The notes beneath the pieces were generated by a model, which saw only the letters and a list, made by a program, of their open reading frames with translations, was not told the origin of the DNA and searched no databases. The position numbers were made by a program, and so were the translations under genes. A DNA stretch of 64,000 nt from Gordionus sp. m RMFG-2023 (Eukaryota; Nematomorpha; Gordioida; Chordodea; Parachordodidae). The stretch lies in NCBI RefSeq assembly GCF_954871325.1, contig NC_088777.1, forward strand, positions 27,443,366 to 27,507,365. The letters are read 5' to 3'. Positions 35,320-46,492 of the stretch are shown one piece after another. The number at the start of each line of letters is the position of its first letter. Position 1 is the stretch's first letter.

Positions 35320-35886
35320 CTACATTAACAGTAGATCCTCCCATAGTTCTTCCTCCTGATCAGTTGATGCCAGCATACCGGTCGTTACCGTCAACGGGTT
35401 GGATTCAGCTGCTGCAGGCGCTACTGGACCCATCTTACTCGCTGCTCGATGCTGCTCCATCACTGTCCGAATATTTACGTGATCCATTCTTCTGATACTG
35501 GCCTCTTGGTTCACTAACTTTGCCGGCGTAAGCTGAGAATTATCCTTTCTTGTTCCGCTGATCACACTATCGACGAATTCTCTGGCCAATCTTTTAGTCA
35601 TCCTTTGTTGTGTGCCCCAAATATTCGTGTCTTGTGCCCCCAACGGTACCCAATTCTTTTTAAACAACGCCGGACATTGATTCTTCAAATGCGTTTCAAA
35701 CTGGCAATTGAAACATCGCCTTTTCTTAATAAGTAAATTGCTTGATGTGGACGGATTCTCCATTGGGCGAATATCCACATTATTATTCAAATCCATAACC
35801 TTAGGGATCAACGTGATCTGAAGATAGTGGTCCTGGAGATGTATTAATTTGTGTTGGGTTTGCACGGTTTTTTTATCAGGCAACAT
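35320..35886 (-). CDS. Extra zinc-knuckle ORF between pol and 3' LTR
   Basis: A 188-residue frame in sense orientation downstream of pol, where an env gene would sit in other elements. It begins with ATG (MLPDKKTVQTQHK). Residues about 59-72 form one CCHC zinc knuckle (CFNCQFETHLKNQC), preceded by a basic KKRR patch. The second half is polar with SNPLTVTTGM and an acidic DQEEELWEDLLLM tail that resembles an activation-type or adaptor peptide. There is no signal peptide or membrane helix, so it is not a typical Env. About 1.2 kb of AT-rich DNA separates it from pol. I recognise no family; possible expression by splicing is inference. Base composition is clearly richer in G+C than its surroundings. 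Confidence 0.6.
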   Translation of the reverse strand: MLPDKKTVQTQHKLIHLQDHYLQITLIPKVMDLNNNVDIRPMENPSTSSNLLIKKRRCFNCQFETHLKNQCPALFKKNWVPLGAQDTNIWGTQQRMTKRLAREFVDSVISGTRKDNSQLTPAKLVNQEASIRRMDHVNIRTVMEQHRAASKMGPVAPAAAESNPLTVTTGMLASTDQEEELWEDLLLM

Positions 35887-37073
35887 TTTAAAGAAGAGGA
35901 AAAAATAATCTTATTCAAAAATGCAAACTAATTTATGTCTTTTTTTTTCTTGTTTGTTTCACAATTGGGAAAAAAAAATATTATAACCAATATTTATTCT
36001 TTATCTTTCCTTTTGTCTTTCACAACAACTCAGGATTTTAACAACAAATAAGACAAATACTAAAAAAAAAAATATTATAACCAATATTTATTCTTTATCT
36101 CTTCTTTTGTCTTTCACAACAACTCAGGATTTTAACAACAAATAATATAAATACTTATTGATCACAAATCCCAACCTATTTACTACAATTTGTAATTTTT
36201 ATTTATTTTCCTTTCCTAACTTATAACCATACTCACATCAAAGTGAACCGTTCGTGAAAACAAAAAAAACATAACTTTCTTTTTCTTTTTCCACTGACCA
36301 TCCATCACAAAAATTTACATTTTTTTATTAACTTTTTCTTTACTTTCCTTGAAAACAAAAAAACAACTGCTCGGTATATAATATAATCATAAACGATTCC
36401 CTCGTTATACCATTTAATAACTTATATTATACTCCAATCACTCTACAATGAGGATACTTGAGTATATAAAATAATCAATAAATTAATAAAATACTTTCCT
36501 CTGATGGATTTTAATACCATTTAACCGAAAGCATAAATTACCAAAACACCCCCAGTTACTCAGTATTCAACTAATTCATTAATTTATATAATTTTGTTTT
36601 GTACTCCACTAATTTTATCAATTACGTGATTATTTAAATAACCAAAGGAATCTCTTCCTTCAAGGGAAAACAAAAAAAATTGTCTTTGCCCTTCAATACC
36701 CTGAGACTCAATTATAATCCCGTATAATTATAGGATGTTGAGTTCTCCCTCCGAAATATAAAAATCCCTTTATTTTCCGGGCTTTTCAAAGTTTCAATTA
36801 AGCATCCTCTAATGGATTCCATTAACACTTAATCCCAAAGAGCCTATCCCTATCTTTATGATAGTATCTTACTTCCAATACTACGCAAGTATCGTTATCA
36901 GAGTATCCCAAAAGAATCAATATTTTCATTATTCACATTTAACATATTATGCTATATTACTATAATAAATTTCACTATTCATCTTTAACACATTATGCAT
37001 TATGATTCCAATAATCTAAGATTCTGGAAAAATAATCAGATAAGATTAATATTTAAGCATTTTCACATTATCC
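35887..37073 (-). other. Non-coding stretch of element A with an internal duplication
   Basis: Between pol and the extra ORF there is AT-rich sequence without a frame. It contains two tandem copies of about 92 bp (near 35965-36055 and 36060-36150), sharing ATATTATAACCAATATTTAT and TTTCACAACAACTCAGGATT. Confidence 0.7.
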
Positions 37074-40000
37074 TTATCCTTTCTTACTTTCTCCTAACCT
37101 TACGTGATCATTATGTCTGATTACCGTAATTCCATTTATTAGCAAAATTTCATTTAATTTGGAACCAAGGTTTTCTACTATACGACCTTTTTCCCATTTC
37201 TTCCCTTTGTTATCAAACAAACGGGCCCATATAATTCTTCCCACAGGATATTTTATTACAATCTTATCAACCGAAGGTACACCAGTTCCATCTTTGGATT
37301 TTAAGAAATCCAACGGCATTCTGGTCCTTCTTCCCAAAAATAACTCCACCGGAGTAATTCCCTCTCGGTTTCTGGAATTATTATAATATAAATGGGGCAT
37401 CCAAACATCATTATTTTCTTGTTTGGCCTTTTTAATCCAATTTTTCACGATAGCTACCCTTCTCTCCGCCTGTCCATTGGAACTGGGATGATATGGTGGA
37501 GCTAATACGTGTTTAATTTCCAACGCATTACAAAAATCTCTGAAACTTTCACTTACAAAGGCCGGACCTCCATCAGACACAATTGTCTTTGGAATCCCAA
37601 ATCTAGCCCATAACCTTTGTAACACTTTGATAACAATCCTAGTGGTTAATCCATGAACCTCTTCATACTCAATCCACTTAGAATATGCATCAACAACTAA
37701 AAAATACGACTTCTTGTTTAAGTCAAAATCCACGAGAATACGCTCCCACGGCTTTACAGGTTTCGGCCAATAACTACCTATTTCCTTCCGGGGCATAGCG
37801 GCACACGAATTACATGGAATACAACTTCTCGTAATTTTTTCAATATCATTGCTTATTCCAGGCCACCGTACATACTCACGAGCCCAAGATTTCATTTTAT
37901 CCCTACCCTGATGTCCTGCATGCAACAATCGTACAATTTTACTCCGTAATTTCAACGGAATCACGGCTCTATTACCCCGCATCAAACAATCATCCACTAC
38001 GGACAATTCCTTTTCAATTTTTTTATAAACTTTACTATTATTTTTCCACGGTTCTTGTCCCGTCAAAAATAATTTTACTCGACCCAATTCCTTATCCCCT
38101 AAGGTATTGCTTTTAAGATCCTCCCAATTCGTAGGACCACCCTTTAACATATGTGATAAAGAACAAATTAATACCCTGTCTTCATTCACCATTATACTTT
38201 TGTTACCGTCAAGATCCCCTTCACTGGATCCTAACCTAGATAAAATATCAGGCAAACAATTTTCCTTGCCCCTGCGATATCTGATTTCCACATTAAAACT
38301 TCCCACCAGTAACAACCAACGTTGCAACCGGGAAGACAGCATTAACTCTTTATTATCTTTTTTAAATAAATGAATTAACGGCTTATGATCCGTGTAAATT
38401 ATAAATCTTTTACCGATCAAATATTCACGACATTTGGTTAATCCAAAGATAACCGCTAGGGCTTCTTGTTCAATAACCGAATATCTAGTTTCCACTTCCA
38501 TGAAAACTCTCGAAAAAAATATGATGGGTCTTTCCACACCATCCATTAAATGTAACAATGCACCTCCAACCCCCTTGTTGGATGCATCAACTGCCAATGT
38601 GATCTCTAAATCATTATTAAAACATACCAAAATCGGTTCCTCACCAATTTTTCCTTTTAAAATATCAAAAGCATTTTTCTGTTCAATTTTCCACACAACA
38701 TGAACACCTTTCTTTAATAAACCATACAATGGAGATGCCAATTTTCCAAAATCTTCCACAAAACGATGATAATAATTTACCATTCCCAAAAATGATTACA
38801 ACTCCGCTTTATTGGTTGGCGGATTCATATTCGTTATATTTTTTAAATTTTTTTCCAGAGGTTTCACCTCCATTCCATTTATGCGATGTCCTAAGTAGAT
38901 AACTTCCGTTACCCCAAGAACACTCTTTTCCTTGCTGGCCCTCAGACCCTTATCACGAATCCGCTTGAAAACCTCTTCCAAACGTTGATTATGTTGCTCT
39001 GGTGTTATACCAGTCACCAACACATCATCCATATAATAATAAACTCCTTCTAGGCCCTGGAAAACTGATGCCATAGTGCGCTGAAATATCGGCGCTGACA
39101 CACTTAATCCAAAAGGTAGCCTACAAAAGGCAAATAATCCTTTCGGAGTCGTTATTGTAAATAATTTATGAATTTCTTCTTTCAAAGGCAATTGCAAATA
39201 AGCCGAAGAAAAATCAACCTTGGAAAAATACTTGGCACCTTTTAAACTGGCCAAAATTTCCTCAATCCTAGGCAATGGATATTTTAACTCCACTACCCAT
39301 CTATTTAATGTTACACGGAAATCAGCACATAGCCTTAACTTTCCATTCGATTTTCTAACAGGTACCAATGGTGTGGCCCACTCACTATATTCCACAGGAA
39401 TAATGATGCCATCTCTAACCCATTGATCCAATTCTTCATCGATTTCCCTTTTCCACTCAAAAGGAACTCTTCGACAAGCCAAAAAGATGGGTGAAAACCC
39501 TCTTTCAGTTTAACGTCTACTTGATAATCATTTAAACGTCCTAATTTTTCTTCAAAAATTATACCATATTTTCTAACCAAAACAGGTATAGCCAGATCGA
39601 TCTTTTTTAATCCATCGATTTCAATTTCCATAAATTGATCCCTATCAATTTTACCATTTATTTCTGTATGATCAGAACTGATCCCTACCCTTTCAGGAGT
39701 TTCAATAAAATTATTATTACCGACAATCCTATTTTCATCATTCAATAATTTATATATCCCTTCTTTCTGAAGTTCATCTCGGATATTATCTGCCATTAAA
39801 TCTCCTTTATCACTAGCTAATCCGCTATCAATAATAAATAAATTCCAATAATTATTATAGGGTCCAATTGTGGTAATCCAATCCCACCCCATAATAGTTT
39901 CCACTGCTTTTCCCACTATCCATAAATCTAAACTTATGATAGTATCATTAAAAACCACATACCATTGAGTTTTACCCAAAACCTCAATTTCAGAACCATC

Positions 40001-40600
40001 GAACTGTTTTAAACACATATTTTCCTTAATAATCACGCCATTAGGCCAATATTTATAAAAATTTTCACAAGACATTATCGAAATGCTCGCACCAGTGTCA
40101 AATAGCATATCAATATACCTGCAGTCAATTCTCAAGTTAACCCTAGGACATTGACCCAGTCTATTTATTCCATCAGTCCTTAAAATTTAACAAGTTTTAA
40201 GGGGCTGATCGCTATATATTCCCTCTGAAATATGCATTTTATTAAAATTTAAATTTCCTCCTAAATTCAACTCAGAATTTCGAGGCTTTTTACTAATATA
40301 ACTATATTTTTCCATAATATCCCGAGGATATTTCTCCCATTTAAAATTATCAACATTTTTCCTATTTGTATATTTCACAATGCTCCCAGGAAATCTTTCC
40401 CATTTAAAAGCATTATTTTTCATTATATTCACATTAAAACTATAATCAACCGTTTTAACTTTATCTTCATGATAACAAACATTTTCATTAAAACCATTAA
40501 AATTATGAGAATCCCATCTCTTTTTATTATTATAATATACTTTCTTAAAATTTTTATTTCCCTGTATTCTAACTGCTATATGATTACATTTGCTATCATA
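37074..40600 (-). pseudogene. pol region of element A
   Basis: In element order: retropepsin-like protease (LFDTGASISIMS), reverse transcriptase (FSSAYLQLPLKEEI, LPFGLSVSAPIFQR, YYMDDVLVTG), RNase H (TLAVDASNKGVGGAL, IIYTDHKPL) and integrase with an HHCC-type finger and DDE core (VDAYSKWIEY, IVSDGGPAFVSE, HPSSNGQAERR). A C-terminal tail follows. Typical of Ty3/gypsy; I cannot place the clade. The region looks recent and only lightly broken. Confidence 0.9.
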
Positions 40601-40606
40601 TAGTCA
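40576..40606 (-). other. Conserved hairpin at gag end, element A
   Basis: Nine-pair stem CTATATGAT / ATCATATAG with loop AGCAAATGTA (element orientation), directly after the gag terminator. The loop is identical to that of copy 1. Confidence 0.8.
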
Positions 40607-41400
40607 GTGTAAATCACAATTTATAGCTATATGTCCCGTCTCTTTACATTTAAAACATAAACGAGACCCATCCAAATTCGATTTCAACGAATCAACTTTA
40701 TTTACATCTAGGCCTGAAATCTTCCTTACATTGGAATTTTCTCCACTAGTTTTTGCAATGGAAAACCCATTCTAAAATTCTGTTCCTTTACAATACAGGT
40801 TTTGGCATAATGACCCTTGTAACCGCACCGATTACAAACTATGTCAGCAATAATTTTTGGAAAACTCTTTCCATTCGAAATAATTCTATCACCGAATTGT
40901 TTCTTATCCCCTTGATTATTCATACTAATCAACCTGGATACATCACTATAAATATCTTTAATAGATTCTTTTATATCTTTTAATTCCTGGAGGATAACCA
41001 CTGATCTCTCCATAAATTCCAAACGATCATCAATATTATCTTTCATCGTTTCAACCATTCCTGGTTTGCCGTTCTTGATTTCATTTAAAATTCCATTTAA
41101 ACTACTTTCCAAGTCCGAAATTCTTTTAAAACAATTCAGACACCAGAGTGTCCTTTTTCCAATTACCATATACCTAAGTCGCAACCAAAGTACATTTTCC
41201 ACATAAAAATTTCAAAAGTATATATATTGAATATAGAATTATTATTAATCCTAATGTAACTAAGTGATGACCTATATCCAATTCATTAAGGTTCTGATAC
41301 AAGATTTTATAACCCATATCCTTAAAGATGGCAATTTTATTAATAAAAGTAGGCTCAGAATACTTATCGAAATACACAACCATCGCATATTACAAATTTC
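40604..41400 (-). pseudogene. gag-like region of element A
   Basis: It shows the same plan as the whole-looking gag of element B: an N-terminal membrane helix (GHHLVTLGLIIILYSIYILL), then CGKCTLVAT, a charged helical region (coiled-coil-like), and two CCHC zinc knuckles (CNRCGYKGHYAKTC and CFKCKETGHIAINC). No capsid-like region is recognisable. Lightly broken. Confidence 0.8.
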
Positions 41401-41556
41401 TACTTTAAAATTACGTTATTACAAAAAGAAAAAATATTTTTCCAAACTACTTTGTTAATTAAAATTCACAAAAAAAAATTTAAACCACAAAAACGTTATT
41501 ATTGCGTTGTGTCCTAGGGTAACCTATAATATGTAAAATAAAAAAAAGTTTTATTT

Positions 41557-41565
41557 TTTTACCTT
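41557..41565 (-). promoter_or_regulatory. Conserved AAGGTAAAA in element A leader
   Basis: The same AAGGTAAAA word lies in the leaders of A, B and copy 2 a short distance after the primer site. It fits a splice donor (AAG/GTAAAA); function is inference. Confidence 0.35.
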
Positions 41566-41589
41566 AAAATAATGAATACCCTTGAATTT

Positions 41590-41617
41590 CCAGGTTCGGA
41601 TCCTGGTCACGGCACCA
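41590..41617 (-). promoter_or_regulatory. Primer-binding site of element A, tRNA-His type
   Basis: One base inside the 5' LTR, 28 bases are complementary to the 3' end of a tRNA whose acceptor strand reads TCACGGCACCA and whose T arm reads GGTTCGGATCC. That fits animal tRNA-His. Complementarity runs through acceptor stem and T arm, longer than the usual 8-18 bases. Not a tRNA gene, as the 5' half is absent. Confidence 0.78.
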
Positions 41618-41618
41618 C

Positions 41619-42025
41619 TTTTTAAGTATTAAATACAAAAAGAATAAGAAGAATAAGCCTTTAATAATTCCTGAATATGTTATCCGAATTTTACACTCTT
41701 TAAAAACTTTATTTCATACTCATAAAAACAAAAGTTACAAATTTTTTCAATGAATTAATCTTTACAAAATAAAAACTAAAATTATATAATTATTATTTCT
41801 TCTTTTTTTATAAATTTAACAAAAAATTTTCAATCAATTCTTTTACAAAAAAAATAATATTTATCTTTTTTAAAAAAATATATTATCATAATATTTATTA
41901 TCTTTTTACATTACATAAAAATAATTCTTTTTTTTACCAATCAGATGTCTATAATTCATCTGATTGACATTTGGAGCTTATCTATATATATATATATATA
42001 TATCTATTTTTTACATACTAAGACA
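41619..42025 (-). repeat. 5' LTR of element A
   Basis: 407 bp, nearly identical to the 3' LTR; the main length differences are a longer TA run and A/T-run indels. Confidence 0.93.
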
Positions 42026-42180
42026 GAAACCATCATGGGGTGGGATTGGATTGTTCAGTTATGTCCTTTCAATAATTATTGGAATATTTTTGCGTTAAAA
42101 GAAAATTACAAACTATCATTGAATCAATCTTCCACCTATTTTTTTAAAAAAATATTATACAAATAATATAATTATAAAAA
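42026..42180 (+). mobile_element. Continuation of gypsy copy 2 beyond element A
   Basis: After the duplicated GAAAC the plus strand reads ETIMGWDWIVQLCPFNNYWN, the region just after the protease in A and B. This shows that A landed inside copy 2. Copy 2 sequence fades out at about 42180. Confidence 0.85.
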
Positions 42181-42211
42181 AATGTTTCAAAATAAATTAG
42201 TCATTATTATC

Positions 42212-42773
42212 AATTATCGCGATATTCGCTATAATATTTTCGTGATATATGTTCCACGAAATAATTGTCGCTATATTGTCTTCGCGGTTTGGGTTTCGCG
42301 ATAATAACTTAGCTATAAAATTTTCGCGATTATTGATTCGCGAAATAATTGTCGCTATATTGTCTTAGCGATTTGGGTATCGCTATAATAACTTGCTATA
42401 AAAATTTTCGCCATTATTGATTCGCGATAAAACTTTCGCGGTAATGTATTCGCTTTAAAGGTTTCGCGATAAAGGTTTCGCTATAATTTTCGCGATTATT
42501 GATTTGCGATTAAAGTTTCGCGGTAATGTATTCGCTTTAAGAATTTCGCGATAAAGGTTTCGCTATAAAAAATTAGCAATATTTGTTTCGCGGTAATGTA
42601 TTCGCTATAAAGATTTCGCGATAAAGATTTTGCTATAAAAAATTTGCGATATTTGTTTCGCGATATTGATTTCGCGGAATAGTATTTGCTATTATGGATT
42701 TGCGATAAAATTTTCGCTATAAAATCCATTCGCGCGAAAAAGTGTTTCGCGATAAAAGTTTCGCTGAATTGAC
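42212..42773. repeat. 14-bp-period TTCGC repeat array, inverted relative to 22.8 kb
   Basis: About 38 units, mostly 14 bp, start with TTCGC (TTCGCGGTAATGTA, TTCGCGATAAAGGT, TTCGCTATAAAAAA). It is the reverse complement of the GCGAA array, and its right edge TTTCGCTGAATTGAC is the same end sequence as the start of that array. A higher-order series of five units recurs at about 42420-42650. Confidence 0.88.
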
Positions 42774-43359
42774 ATGAAACCTCTAAGGAATCTTTCTATG
42801 GTTTTCCATAAATCTTTATCTTGGTGATTTTTTACTCTTAATTCTAATATTTTGGTTCCGTAATCCCGTATTCCCATTCTCTAAGGAGTTGATCACATCC
42901 TTGACAAGAGGGAGTTTTAAATTTTTGAAAATATGTTTTAAGTTAGGTCATCTAGTCTATTTTACAATAGCAGTACAACTTGTGTTTTTATTTATCTAAA
43001 TGTCACTTTTAATCATCATTTGTCATTTAATTATTTTATGATCAGAATGAAATATTGATGGTAATAGACTTTTATGCCGTAAACCCAACTATGAATATTA
43101 GACAATATAAAATCAATATGTGAAAAGTAATTATTCCTGCAAGGTGAAAATTTGTTAGTTTTTGGTTCTTGTTTTTACAAAATTCTAGTAGGGAATAACT
43201 ATCTGGACTGTTAGGGCAAGATACAGTCACATTGCCAATAATATTATTTTAAAAATAAATTTCGTCTTTACCAAATTTAATATTAGATCTCCTTACATTA
43301 TCTAAATGTACTTGAGTAATGCAACAATGACTTTTCTAGTTCATTATAGAAAATAATTC
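42774..43359. other. Intergenic DNA
   Basis: No gene is recognised; AT-rich with slightly more G+C near 42800-42900. Confidence 0.4.
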
Positions 43360-44160
43360 TGGGCATGACTAAAATATGCGCCTTCGGAAACTACGCGCTA
43401 CCATGCGCTCCCTATCAAAAAAACGTTATTTAAATAATATTAATATAGAATCGTGTTTAGCTTAATAAGATGATTTAGAAAATGTTTTTTTTTAATTTAA
43501 AAAAAAAGGTAACAATAAAATTTAAAAAAATAATTTTTTTTACATGACTAAAATATGCGATCCTACGCTCGCTCTCAATAAATATGCACTATTTATAAAA
43601 AATGAAGGCAGATATAGCACATTAAAAGATTCAGAAAATGTTGATATTAAATTTTAAATTATAACTTATTGGGCTTTTGAAAAGACCCATTTTTTTGACA
43701 AAACTACGCGCTCTTGGACGCGCTCTCGGTAAATATGCGCTATTTTTAAAAATAAAAGCACCATCATGTTTTTTGAGGAGATTCAGAAAATAGTAGTATT
43801 CATTTTTTTTTAAATATTTAATTATCTAAAAATAACATTTTCTTTAACTAAAATACGCGCTCTCAGTAAAGATACCCTATTTTTAAAAAATGAATGCAGA
43901 ATCATGTTTAGCTTTTTAAGAAGATTCAGAAAATAGTAATATAATCATTTTTTTTTTAAATTTTAATTATCGAGAAAAAAAAATTATTTTGACAAAAATA
44001 GGCGCTCCAAGGCGCTCTCGGTAAATATACCCTATTTTAAAAAAATGAATGCAGAATCATAGTTATATCTTCAGAAAAGGGTAGTGTTCATTTTTTTTAT
44101 TGACTAAATACGCGTTCTCGCTAAATATACGCTATTTTGCATGTTTAGCTTATCAATGGA
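43360..44160. repeat. Tandem array of ~115-190-bp units
   Basis: Five or six diverged units share GACTAAAATA(T/C)GCGC, CGCTCTCGGTAAATAT, CCCTATTTTTAAAAAATGAA, GCAGAATCATGTTTAGC and GATTCAGAAAATAGTA in order. The words GCGCTC or CGCGCTC are repeated within each unit. Non-coding and of unknown origin. Confidence 0.75.
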
Positions 44161-44229
44161 ATCTAGTCATTGTAATTTATTTTTTCCAATCATGTTATAA
44201 TTCCATCCGAGCCCTCGTTATATATAAAA

Positions 44230-45000
44230 TAAGTTTTTAAAAAAGAGAATCAAATAGAGCCGTTTAACAATACTACTTATGATTTGAATATATAATGTAA
44301 AATTAAATATTATTGGATTGAGCTAATTTTTCAATGATTTCATTAATGCTTAGTGTTAACTCCTTATGTATATTAAGAAGAGCTAACACCTATCCAATCT
44401 AGTAATATTTTTAAACAGCTCAATTTGAGCTGATTGGTTTTAGTACATGAATGAAACATATTTTAACTATTTAGTTGAAAATGTTTTTAAGGTATTTAAT
44501 TGCACATCTCATTAACCAAAATTATATTGTTAATACATTATTTTTTATTAGTTTTACTGCATTGACAATAATACTGTAATATAGTGATAACATTTTTCTC
44601 ATATGTTTTTATAATTGAATCCCTAACAAATATTATACAAGCTCAATTAAACTATATCAACTAGTGATCTCGGGCCTAATTTTTCAAGTCCGGACTTGCC
44701 CCAATTTTTACAATTTCCTGCCCGGCTCGGCCCGAATTTATTTAATTATAGAAATTGTAATAATTTTTTGATTGTGAAAAATATATTCTACAAATAAAAT
44801 ATATTAGCGTCTTATTAAATTTTTGTATATACATATATCAATAAAAATTGCTTAAGTCTTGAGATTTCGCTAATAGATGTCTTTAAACCTTTGCGACATC
44901 TATGTACAATATCTTCAGGCATACATTAAATTTTTTGGATAAAATATTGAGTTAGCCATTTTAAAAATCGTAACATTTAAAAAACTCAACAACACTAGTC
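44230..45000. mobile_element. Decayed copies of the TAGTGTTGTTAAA MITE family
   Basis: GAGCCGTTTAACAATACTA at about 44259-44277 is a right end. TAGTAATATTTTTAAACAGC at about 44400 and AAACTCAACAACACTAG at about 44978-44994 look like the two ends of another, longer copy. GGCCC-rich words (CCCGGCTCGGCCCG) between 44670 and 44740 suggest a further nested element. Boundaries are approximate. Confidence 0.45.
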
Positions 45001-46492
45001 ACTAGACATAATAAATTTATAAAGTTTAAGTTATTCTTATATTACTCCTAATTATATTTTTAAAAATTAATTATTCCCCCCACCCTTTACAACTGTATCT
45101 TTAATTAACACATTACAATAATAAATTAGAAAGTTAAAAAATTTATGATAGATGTTATTTTGTAAAAAAAATTAGTTATATTTACTAATTATCAGCGGTT
45201 TGTCTTTTTTTTTATAATAAATAAAGAATAGTTGGGGGTTAATATATTAAAACAGTTGCATAAATTTAATGATAATTTATAAAGATCTATATTAGTTGGA
45301 TTTTTTATTTATTTTGATTTATCGTAAAAATATTTTTCCAAAAATATTTTTTTTTCCAGTAATAATGTTTTATTAGAAAGTGTTGGCACTTTGCCAAAAC
45401 CGAAAATTTAAAGATCATGTTCTGAAATTTGGCAATTATTTAGAATTTAATTTATGCTTTAATATTCTCCAAATCAAATATCCCTATCACTAACCGTAAC
45501 CGTCATATCCATTTAAAAATATGGCGGCACACCAAACAAAAACTAGGACAGTGACAAACATCCTATTATTGCCATTATTTAGCTATAAATTAGTTAATTT
45601 AAATTACGTAAATGATTTGGTTAACCACATTATAAATTAATTTTTATAAGGTATATAACTGCTAAAATTCAAATTTTGACCTGAGAAATTATAGAAGCAT
45701 TAACGATGAAACTTATATCATTCTTTAGTACACCAAAGTGCTTTAATCAGTTTAGTAGCCGATTAAAATAAAAAGTTACTAACAAAATAAACAAAAAAAT
45801 GACCGCACACAAACAAAAATGAGTATTAATTTATACGGAAGGCACTTATTTTATTATTAAATTTTATTTTATTAACACTCAAAAATTATATAAATTTATT
45901 GTCTATATTTAAAATAATATTATTTACAAATTAAATAAGTTTTTACATATAAGTTTTTAAAAGGTTATATAAATCTATTTCAAAAAAACGAAAAAGAAAG
46001 AATGAATAAAGTTCGTCCGAACCTTATTTGTCAAAGGTCATTTAAATTATTTTACAAAAAGAAAAAGAAAGAAAAATATAAAAAGTTTTAATATTCAAAA
46101 AATATATATTTAACATTTCCCTCTTTTTTCAAGTGACTTCTTTCCTCATTTTCTTATCTTCACCACCAGTCATTTGTTTCTCAATTGCTCCATTAGTCAT
46201 TTGTTAGTACGTCTTGAGTTTGTTTGTTAGACCATAGAATTATCATTTGTTGAATTGTTTATTGAACATCATTGTTAAATTGAAACATCGTTGGTTGAAC
46301 ATTGTTTGTATTGATCATCCCATTTCCATTTAGCTTTCAAATTTTTATATATATTTTATTATCAAATTTTTATTTATTTATAACAATCATTTTCTAGGTC
46401 GTAAGTCATATTCTCGCTTTTGAACTTGACTTTGAATTTTCGAATTTTGAACTTGAATTTGTTCACTTCTTCCCCCTCTAAATGTTTTCTCC
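45001..46492. other. AT-rich intergenic DNA
   Basis: No gene is recognised. The stretch 46180-46330 is rich in CATTTGTT and TTGAAC-type words and resembles the flank beyond the next hAT (48350-48480), so the hAT probably interrupted one continuous sequence of unknown nature. Confidence 0.4.

Larger units (their letters stand above)
34716..42025 (-). mobile_element. Element A: nearly complete Ty3/gypsy element
   Basis: A 7.3-kb LTR element on the minus strand, flanked by the 5-bp duplication GAAAC (34711-34715 and 42026-42030). Order in its own direction: 5' LTR (41619-42025), tRNA-His-type primer site (41590-41617), leader, gag (about 40604-41400), pol with protease, reverse transcriptase, RNase H and integrase (about 37074-40600), a long AT-rich stretch, an extra zinc-knuckle ORF (35320-35886), polypurine tract and 3' LTR (34716-35119). 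The two LTRs differ at only about five bases plus a few small indels (about 98-99% identical by eye), so it is young. It looks nearly whole, with roughly half a dozen breaks. It lies inside gypsy copy 2 of the same family. Confidence 0.93.

Noticed and set aside
37159-39426. Plus-strand frames of 68-89 residues across 37.1-39.5 kb
   Set aside because: They are antisense shadows of the element A pol region. The same holds for the plus-strand frames at 58.0-61.9 kb over element B.
41590-41617. Apparent 3' half of a tRNA gene
   Set aside because: Only acceptor and T-arm sequence is present, with no D or anticodon arms, and it lies one base inside an LTR. It is a primer-binding site.
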